Shown here piece by piece: positions 56,570 to 64,000 of a DNA stretch of 64,000 nucleotides. The translations under genes were made by a program, and so were the position numbers. The stretch comes from Panulirus ornatus. Lineage: Eukaryota > Arthropoda > Malacostraca > Decapoda > Palinuridae. Within the stretch, counting starts at the first letter, position 1. Every line of letters begins with the position of its first letter. The stretch is taken from the NCBI RefSeq assembly GCF_036320965.1, contig NC_092289.1, positions 24,836,778-24,900,777 of the forward strand, given 5' to 3'. The notes under the pieces were generated by a model. The model was given only the letters and a program-made list of their open reading frames with translations, was not told the DNA's origin and searched no databases.

Positions 56570-59500
56570 TAGCAGATTCTGGAAACATCTCTATTTTTTC
56601 ATGCTTAATCACCATTTTCCACATTAATGAGTCGGCGCCAGGAACAGATGAAGAAAGGCTGCATTTGTTCACATCCATTCCCTGCCTCCCATATATAATG
56701 CACTGAAACAACAGCTTCTTCTCCACAACTAGGCTCCACAGACCTCTCCATGGTTTACCCTGGATGCTTCACATGCCCTGGCTCAGTCTGTTGGCAGCAC
56801 ATTGACCCTAGTATGCTGCATCATTCCAGTTCACTCCCTCCCGTGTATGCCTTTATCACTCCTGCTGCATGTTCAGGCCCTGATCACTCAAGATTTTTAA
56901 ACTGATTCCTTCCATCTCCAATTTGGTCTCCCAGTTCTTCTTGTTCCCTTCACTTCTGATGCATATATAATCCTTGTCAACCTTTCCTTTCATATCTCCA
57001 TATGTCCAACCCATTTCAGCACACCTTTTAATACCACACCTCTCTCATATCCTTTCATAGCCTCCCATGGTGTAGTGGTTAGCATTCTTGACCATGATGC
57101 ATTCACGGGCCGCCCAGAGGTGAGCACATAGGTTTGAATCCTGGCTTCGGCAGTCAGTCCATGGTCAACCCAGCTGTTCATCCACCACTAGGAGTCGGTC
57201 GATAAAATGGGTATCTGGTTCAGGCTTGGGTATTATGTGCATGTAGTGTTATTGGGTTGGCCTTGAATAGGGCTTCAGCTGCCCATGCTGTCTCAGCTAG
57301 AAAAAACTTAAACTACCTCACACCACATATTGACCTCAAACATTTCACTTGCAAGATATCCACTCTCCTCTGCACAGCCTTACCTTTAGCTCATGCATCA
57401 CATTCATGAAATATTATTAGGAATACTATACCTTTAAACATACCAATTTTTGCCCTCCCAGATAGCATGCTCACTTTCCACACATTCTTCAGATTTTTCA
57501 GGATCATCACCCCCTCCCCCACCCCATGACTCACTTCCACTTTAATGAATCCATTCGCTGCCATGTCCACTCCCAGGTATCTAAAACACTGTACCTCCTC
57601 CAACTTTTCTCCATTCAAACCCTGCTAAGCCTGATAACCTTGCTTTTATTCACACTTGCTCTGAACTTCCTCCTTACATGCACTCTTCCAAACTCAGTCA
57701 CCAACTTCTGCAATTTCTCACTCAAATCTGCTACTACTGCTGTATCAGCAAACAACTGACTCACTTTCCAGGCCCTCTCATCTCATGCAAACTTACCCTT
57801 CTCTCCAGGACTTTCGCATTTACCTCTCTCATTTCCCTATCCATAAACAAATTGAACAACCATGGTGACATTGCGCAAACCTGCTGCAAACAACTTTTAC
57901 CTGGAACCATTCACTGTCCTCTCTTCCTACTTGTACACATGTCGTACACCCATGATAAACACTTATCACTGCTTCTGTCAGCTTTCCTCCCACACTTTAA
58001 GATCTTAAGGCATCTCTATCAACCCTATCATACGATTTCTCTGAAGCCATAAATACCACATACAAATCCATCTGTTTTTCTAAGTATTTCTCACCCATTC
58101 TTACAAGCAAACACCTGATCGAAACATCCTTTACCACTTCTGAAACTACACTGCTCCTCCCCAGTCTGATGCTTTATACATGCTTTCACCTCATTCCATC
58201 CCGTACAACTTACTAGGTACACACAACAAACTTATACCTCTGTGGTTTGAACTTTTGCCTTTATGCAGTGGCACTAATACATGCATTCCACCAATCCTCA
58301 GGCACTTCACCATGATCCATACATACCCTGAAAAGCCTTACCTACCAATCATCAACACAGGCAACCCCTTCCTTAATAAATTCAACTGCAATAACATCCA
58401 CTCCAGCTGCCTTGCCACATTTCTTCATCCATAAGGCTTTCACCACCTCTTCTATCTTCACCATAACACTCTCCATGACTCTCACTTTGAATACCTCCTT
58501 GATCCAAACACCCTACATCTGCCACCCTGTCATCAAACACATTCGACAGTTCTTCATAATACTCACTCCATCTTCTTATTTCGTTACTACCTTTTACCAC
58601 TTCCCCATTTGCCTCCCATTACCGATGTTCCTATTTCTTCTCTTGTTCCTCTCACATTATTAACCTCCTACCAAAACATCTCATACTCCCTAAAGTTTAC
58701 TTGTATTCTCTCACCCCCAACTCTCTTTTTAACCCCTGCACCTTCCTCTTGACCTCCTGTTTTTTTTTTCATGAACATTCCCCAGTCATTTGCACTCCTT
58801 ACCTGTCCATCATCCAAATGACTCTCTTTTTCTTTCACTGTCAACTTTACTTCATCTCACTACTCACTAACCTTTCTGATTGCCCATCTCCCACCTTTCA
58901 CATGCCACATGCATCTCTCACACATGCCAGCACTGCTTCCCTAAAAGCCCCCCATTTCTCACCCACTCTCCTTGTTTCATTTACTCAATCGCTCCTGGTA
59001 TTTCTTGACGCAAGTGTCTTTTTCAGGCTCACTTACTCTCACCACTTTCTTCTCACTGTCCTTCTTTCCTCTTTTCTGCGAAGATCTACAAATCTTTGTG
59101 CTCACCTCCTCAAGATAGTGATCAGACATCCCACCAGCTGCTCCTTTCAGCACATTTACATCCAAAAGCCTCTCTTGTACATGCTTTTTAGTTGATGTGT
59201 AATCCTATAATGCCCCCTGACCACCTCTCCCTCTCACTTACGTATACTTGTGCATGTCCTTTGTAAACCGAGTATTACCAATCACCAGCCCTTTTTCAGC
59301 ACAAAACTTGACAAGCTGTTAACCATTTCCATTCATAATATGAATACCCCATGCACCATAATTATAACCTCAACTGCCACATTACTTACCTTCGCATACA
59401 AATCATCTATCTCTAATATCCTGTCTGTTACATCAAAACTGCTGACACACTCACTCAATTGCTCTTGAAACACTTGCCTGTCATGATCCTTCTTTTCATG

Positions 59501-59870
59501 GCTGGGTGCATAAGCACAAATGATTACCCCTGTCTTACCCTCCTTGTTCATTTTTATGCAGATCAGTGTAGAATTTACCTCCTTACACTACCACAGACTC
59601 CCACAACTCCTGTTTCAGGTGTGATGCTGCCCCTTTCGTAGATCTTGTTTTCTCAACCCCTAGCTTTACCCCAACAAACCATTCTTCTCCTTTACCTTTG
59701 AGGTTTATTCCATTCAGAGCCAGAGCATCCAGGTTTCTTTCCTCAAACTTACTGCCTATCTCTCCTTTCATATCATATTGGTTACATCCACACACATTTG
59801 GACATGCCATTCTGGAAGAGGATGAACACTCCCTGCTTGGCTCTTTTCTTCTCATCCTTCTCTTAGAAAT
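56570..59870 (-). mobile_element. Family A LINE, ancient near-full-length copy split by a SINE
   Basis: On the minus strand the endonuclease starts near 59855 (CPNVCGCNQYDMKGEIGSKF), with YAPSHEKKDHDRQVF (59510), a decayed GDLNA box (DDLYAKVSN, about 59400) and SDHYLEE (59115). RT pieces follow to about 57306, then RT C-terminus and ORF-proximal 3' UTR to about 56585. A tRNA-derived SINE interrupts it at 57061-57308. It has numerous frameshifts. It is one of the oldest copies in the window and is still recognisable along its whole length. Confidence 0.85.
57061..57308 (+). mobile_element. tRNA-derived SINE inserted in an old LINE
   Basis: The head resembles a tRNA (Glu, Gly or Asp type): GCCTCCCATGGTGTAGTGG with the A box at 57068-57078, and AGGTTTGAATCCTGG with the B box at 57131-57141. 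A 160-bp unrelated body follows, ending CATGCTGTCTCAGCTAG and A6. LINE sequence resumes at once on the right (CTACCTCACACCACATATTG). The tRNA-like part lacks normal acceptor pairing, so it is not a functional tRNA gene. Confidence 0.85.
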
Positions 59871-59877
59871 GGAGCTA

Positions 59878-60393
59878 AATGATCACATCATCACAGGAGA
59901 TACTAGAAAGGGAAATATAACAGTTTTTTGATAAACAAGGAAGAGATGTAGCTAGGATGTCATTTGTTAAACAATCACTACCCGAATGGAAATCGGGTGC
60001 TTTCAAGTCTGGCAACATGCGTATCATAAAATTTATTACGTAGACAAGAAAGGGAGCTGTCTACAAATTTTATCAACACTAAAGCTCTCCAATTTGTGTA
60101 GACCTTCACTGATATTGTTACAATTTTTTGTGTATTTAATGACAGAAGAGTCAAGGATATTTTTAATGGTAAAGCAGTTAGAGTTGATAACAGAGATGGC
60201 ATTACCCTAATCAATACAATGATCATGATTTTAACATGATTGAACAAGGCATTCGATTCTTGTCCTTTTCTTGTACTTTATTTTTGTTGCTTAAGTCTAA
60301 GAGAAAGATCCTCACCAGTCTTCCCAACATAAAAGATATCACAATTTTACATGGTGTTCTATAAACACAGCCTGCAGAACTTTCTGGTGAGGC
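59878..60393 (-). mobile_element. Penelope-like element fragment with GIY-YIG remnant
   Basis: On the minus strand the GIY-YIG start GCVYRTPCK (about 60370) and DIFYVGKTGEDLSLRL-like sequence (about 60330) are readable in shifted frames. The non-coding end follows, down to 59878. It keeps the Tyr before VG that the 15-kb copy has lost. The hammerhead region is cut: a decayed CTGTGATGATGTG remains but the GAAA half is absent. An ACCCGA/TCGGGT inverted repeat at about 59991-60009 is unique to this copy. Confidence 0.78.
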
Positions 60394-62130
60394 ACCCCAC
60401 CATGATCCATACATACCTTGAAAATCCTAACTGATTTATCAGCAACACAGTCACTGCTTTTCTTAATGAATTCAAGAACAGTTCCATCCACTCCAGCTGC
60501 CTTGCCACATATCATCTCGTGTAAGGCTTTCACCACCCCTTCTTTCTTAATCAAATCACTCACCATGACTCTTTCATTTCACATACCACCCCATCTCAAA
60601 CACCATACATCTGCCACCCCGTTAAAAACTATATTCAGCAGTCCTTCAAAATACTCACTTTTTGTCTTCCTCACTTCATTGCTACCTGTTACCACTTCCC
60701 CTTTTGATCCCTTCACTGATGATTCTTTTTGTTTTCTTGTTTTTTGCTGATTTAAACCTTCTTCCAAAACATCTAATTCTTCCTAAGGTTTCCTAATAAT
60801 TGCTCACCTCAACTCTCATTTGCCCTTTTTTTCAACCCCTTCACCATCCTCCTGATCTCCTGTCTCTTCTCTAATACATCTCCCAGTCATTTGCACTGCT
60901 TCCCTGTAAGTACCATCCACATGCTTTCCTTTCCTTTTTCACTAGCAACTGTACTTCCTCATCCCATTACTCACTACCTTTTCTAATCTACCCACCTCCC
61001 ACCTTTTGCATGCCACATGCATCTCCTTGAACATGTGAGCACTGCTTTCTTATATACCTCCCATTCCTCACTCACTCCCCTTGCTTAATTTTCTCTCACC
61101 TTTTACCATTAGGCACTCAATCTCTCATATTTCATAACACAAATTTCTTTTCTGTACTCACTTACTTCCACCACTCTTATCTCACCAATATTATTTCTTC
61201 TCCCAAGACCTCTTAAAATCTTCACTCTTGCCTCCACAAGATAATGATCAGACAACCCCCCAGCAACCCCCCTCAGCACATTTGCATCCGAAAGTCTCTC
61301 TTGTACACCCTTGTCAATTGATATGTAATCTACTAATGCCTGCTGACCATCTCTCCTACTCACATACATATTCTTGTGTATGTCACTCTTTTTAAACCTG
61401 CTATTCCCAGTCACTAGTCCTTTTTCAGCACACAACTCCTCAGGCTGTTCACTATTTCCACCCAATCACCAGTCCATTTTCAGCACACAACTCCACAGGC
61501 TGTTCATTATATCCACCCAATCTCCAGTCCTTTTTCAGCACACAACTCCACAGGCTGTTCACTATTTCCATTCATAATACTGAATACCTCATGCCCCCCA
61601 ATTATAATTTCAACTGCCATACCTTTCACCTTCGCTCTCAAATCACCCATCAGTAATACCCAGTCTCTTGCATCAAAACTACTTACACACTCACTCAGCT
61701 GTTCCCAAAACACTATCCTCATGATCTTTTTTCTCATAGCCAGGTGCCTAAGCACTAGTAATCACCCATCTCCCATCATCCACTTTCATTTTTACCCACT
61801 TCAGTCTTGAATGTACTTCCTTACATTCTTTCACACACTCTTACAAGTCTTGCTTCAGGAGTAATGCAACTCCCTCCTTATCTCTTGTCTTCTCACCAAC
61901 TCCTGACTTTACTTCTGATATATTTACAAACCATTATTCCCCCTTACCCTTGAACTTTGTTTCACCCAGAGCCATAGCATCCAGGTTTCTTTACTTAAAC
62001 ATGCTGCCTACATCTCCTCTCTTCTCATCTTTGTTACATCCACACACATTTAGGTACCCAGCTTGAGCCTTCAAGGAGGATTAAGATTCCCCTCTTGGCT
62101 CCTTTTTCTGTTCCATCTTCTAGAATTTGA
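60394..62130 (-). mobile_element. Family A LINE, ancient copy, endonuclease and half of RT
   Basis: On the minus strand it has a 5' module remnant (62130-62050) and LNVCGC-type endonuclease start (about 62045). SDHYLVEARVKI (about 61240) and RT up to DGTVLEFIKKSSDC and CMDHGGVP (60410) follow, then the copy is replaced by Penelope-like sequence. Its endonuclease contains a 55-bp triplication. Extensive frame damage. Confidence 0.82.
61406..61570. repeat. Three tandem 55-bp units inside the old LINE endonuclease
   Basis: Units begin at 61406, 61461 and 61516. Each reads CCCA.TC.CCAGTCC.TTTTC through CAGGCTGTTCA. The unit derives from the endonuclease segment around NGNSEQPEELCAEKGL. The length is not a multiple of three, so it arose after coding function was lost or destroyed it. 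Confidence 0.88.
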
Positions 62131-62355
62131 AATACGTGAAATGTGCAATAGAAATAGGTAAATACGTTGCAACTAGGCCTTCATTGAAAAACAAAAAGGC
62201 TCAAAGAGAGAAAATGTTTTGGAACAGGGAAAGATCTGCTTTTCAAAGGGTGCTGGTCATAATTGTCACAAAAGACATGAGGAGATAAAGAGTTTTAATG
62301 TTTTACATTGTCTAGAAAGAAATGAACATTGCAATAGCCCACCACTGACCTGCCA

Positions 62356-62588
62356 GTTATCCCTGGGGATAGGGGAGAAAGAATATTTCCCATGTATTCC
62401 CTGTGTGTCGTAGAAGGCGACTAAAAGGCAAGGGAACAGTAGGGCTGGAAATACTCCCCTCTCATTTTTTGTTTTTTACTTTTCCCCCCCAAAAAAGGAA
62501 CAGAAAAGGGGGCCAAGTGAATATATTCCCTAAAAGGCTCAGTCCTCTTATCTTAAAGCTACCTCGCAAATGCGGGAAATGGCAAATA
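62356..62588 (+). mobile_element. Short LINE-derived element fused to a LINE fragment
   Basis: It starts AGTTATCCCTGGGGATAGGG, includes GTCGTAGAAGGCGACTAAAA, and ends ATGCGGGAAATGGCAAATAT. It continues without any A-run or TA tail into RT sequence of family A (GGTGGCTGATTC). It is more diverged than the copies at 12-22 kb. Confidence 0.83.
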
Positions 62589-63600
62589 TGGTGGCTGATT
62601 CGAGTGCGAAACTGCAGAGGTTGGTGACTGAGTTTGGTAAAGTGAGTAAAAGGAGAAAGTTGAGAGTAAATGTGAATAAGAGCAAGGTTATTAGGTTCAA
62701 TAGGGTTGAGGGACGTTAATTGGGAGGTAAGTTTGAATGGAGAAAAATTGGAGGAAGTGAAGTTCTTTAGAATCTGGGAGTGGACTTAGCATTGGATGGA
62801 ACCATGGAAGTGAGTCACAGGGTGGGGGAGGGAGCGAAGATTCTAGGTGCAATAAAGAATGTGTGTAGGGAGAGAACATTATCTTGTAAAGCAAAAATGT
62901 GTATGTTTGAAGGAATAGTAGTTCTAACAATGTCATATGGTTGTGAGGCATGGGCTATGAATAATTTTGTACGGAGGAGGGTGGATGCATTAGAAATGAA
63001 ATGTTTGAGGATAATATGTGGTGTGAGGTGGCTTGATCGAGTAAGTAATGAAAGGGTAAGAGAGATGTGTTGTAATAAAAAGTGTGGTTGAGAGAGCAGA
63101 AGAGGGTGTGTTGAAATGGTTTGGACTTTTGGAGAAAATGAGTTAGGAAAGATTGACAAAGAGGATATATGTGTCAGAGGTGGAGGGAACAAGGAGAAGT
63201 GGGTGACCAAATTAGAGGTGGAAGGATGGAGTGAAAAAGATTTTGAGCGATTGGGGCCTGAACATACGGGAGAATGAAAGGCATGCAAGGAATATAGTGA
63301 ATTGGAATGATGTGGTATACCAAAGTCGACATGCTGTCAATGGACTGAACCAGGGCATGTGAAGCATCTGGGGTAAACCATAGAAAGGTCTGTGGGGCGT
63401 TGATGTAGATAGGGAACTGTGGTTTCGGTGCATTACACATGACAGCTAAAGACTGAGTGTGAATGAATGTGGCCTTTTTTGTCTGTATTCCTGGTGCTAC
63501 CTCACTGAAGCAGGGGATAGTGATGCTGTTTCCTTTGAGGCAGGGAAGTGCCAGGAATGGATGAAGGGAAGCAAGTATGAATATGTACATGTGTATATAT
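62589..63600 (+). mobile_element. Family A LINE, old 5'-truncated copy with variant 3' UTR
   Basis: RT from VADSSAKLQRLVTEF, with frame breaks near 62715, 62770 and 63085, through MFEGIVVLTMSYGCEAWAM to the ORF end near 63360. The 3' UTR variant (GTATTCCTGGTGCTACC, CTCACTGAAGCAGGGGATAG) matches the 26.2-26.6 kb copy. Confidence 0.83.
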
Positions 63601-63601
63601 G

Positions 63602-64000
63602 TTGGAAAGGATCACAATTTTGCGTGTGATCAAGTATATTCCTGTGAGTCCACGGGGAAAATGAAACACGATGAGTTCCCAAGCGCACTTTTGTGTAATA
63701 ATCACATCATCAGGGAAGATACAAGAAAGAAATATGAGTCAGTTGATATACAACAAAGAGACATAGCTAGGACGCCATTTGGTAAACAAGTGATTGTCCA
63801 AGACAGACAACAAGCGTATCGTAAACTTATTATGTGGACAAGAAGGGGAATTGCTTACAAATTTTATCAACAATCAAGCTATCCAATTTGCATAGACCTT
63901 CACTAATATTAAGGTGAAAATTCTTTGTGTATTGAATAATAGAACATTCAGTGATATTTCTCGTGGTACTGGAGTTAGAGTTGATAACTGAGATGGCATT
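63602..64000 (-). mobile_element. Penelope-like element, terminal part, runs off the window
   Basis: It matches the non-coding end of the 15-kb element and extends 35 bp further to a terminal hairpin (GATCACA ... TGTGATC, about 63609-63637). The hammerhead-like core is present (CTGATGA at 63713-63707) but the GAAA is AAAA, so G12 is lost and cleavage is unlikely. The coding part would lie beyond 64000. Confidence 0.8.

Noticed and set aside
57061..57145. Functional tRNA gene
   Set aside because: A and B boxes are present, but the acceptor stem does not pair and a SINE body with an A-rich tail follows.
60394..62130. Endogenous viral element
   Set aside because: All readable motifs are those of family A endonuclease and RT. 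No capsid, envelope, integrase or LTR was found.

Overview
The window is animal nuclear DNA, most likely from a decapod crustacean. One host gene is split over long GT-AG introns, and those introns are packed with retroelements and dinucleotide microsatellites. The metazoan call rests on the gene and its splice sites. The decapod call is an inference from the repeat types and is less certain.

Host gene: five plus-strand exons (11735-11818, 23533-23647, 34311-34401, 49899-50012, 52453-52569) join in frame through canonical splice sites. They encode about 173 residues of a SEC14 (CRAL-TRIO) domain that resembles the MCF2L/DBS branch of Dbl-family RhoGEFs. Earlier exons and the later spectrin-like, DH and PH exons were not found, so at least 40 kb here is intron of one transcription unit. 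The first complete intron (11819-23532) carries a degenerate minisatellite at each end: one begins at the 5' splice site and one runs into the 3' splice site.

Retroelements: about half of the window is one LINE family, called family A here. It has a 5' module, one endonuclease-reverse transcriptase (EN-RT) frame, and a 3' UTR ending in an A-run or (TA)n/(TAAA)n tail. The single-frame architecture looks RTE-like, but the clade was not tested. About 20 copies or pieces lie on both strands: a near-full-length copy (6108-9674), an almost exact 3.34-kb tandem pair (about 36.0-42.6 kb), a long open RT (42870-44205), a 5'-inverted copy (19325-21480), two copies with clear target-site duplications (27.8-30.9 kb and 51.1-51.9 kb), and old relics at 3.7-5.4, 31.2-31.8 and 56-62 kb. 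A roughly 240-bp element resembles both ends of family A without its coding region and appears six times. A Penelope-like element (RT plus GIY-YIG endonuclease) at 14943-16088 has fragments at 5945, 59878 and 63602. Three of these four loci keep a hammerhead-ribozyme-like motif on the minus strand. Relics of jockey-like and CR1-like LINEs and tRNA-derived SINEs complete the set.

Layout: 1-11 kb upstream flank or intron with LINE and Penelope pieces; 11.7 kb exon; 12-23 kb dense LINE, Penelope and short-element cluster; 23.5 kb exon; 24-31 kb more LINE relics; 31.8-36 kb mostly unique DNA around the 34.3-kb exon; 36-49.7 kb dense family A array; 49.9-56 kb mostly unique DNA with two exons; 56-64 kb ancient family A copies with nested SINE and Penelope pieces. 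No bacterial operon, CRISPR array, rRNA gene or functional tRNA gene was seen.
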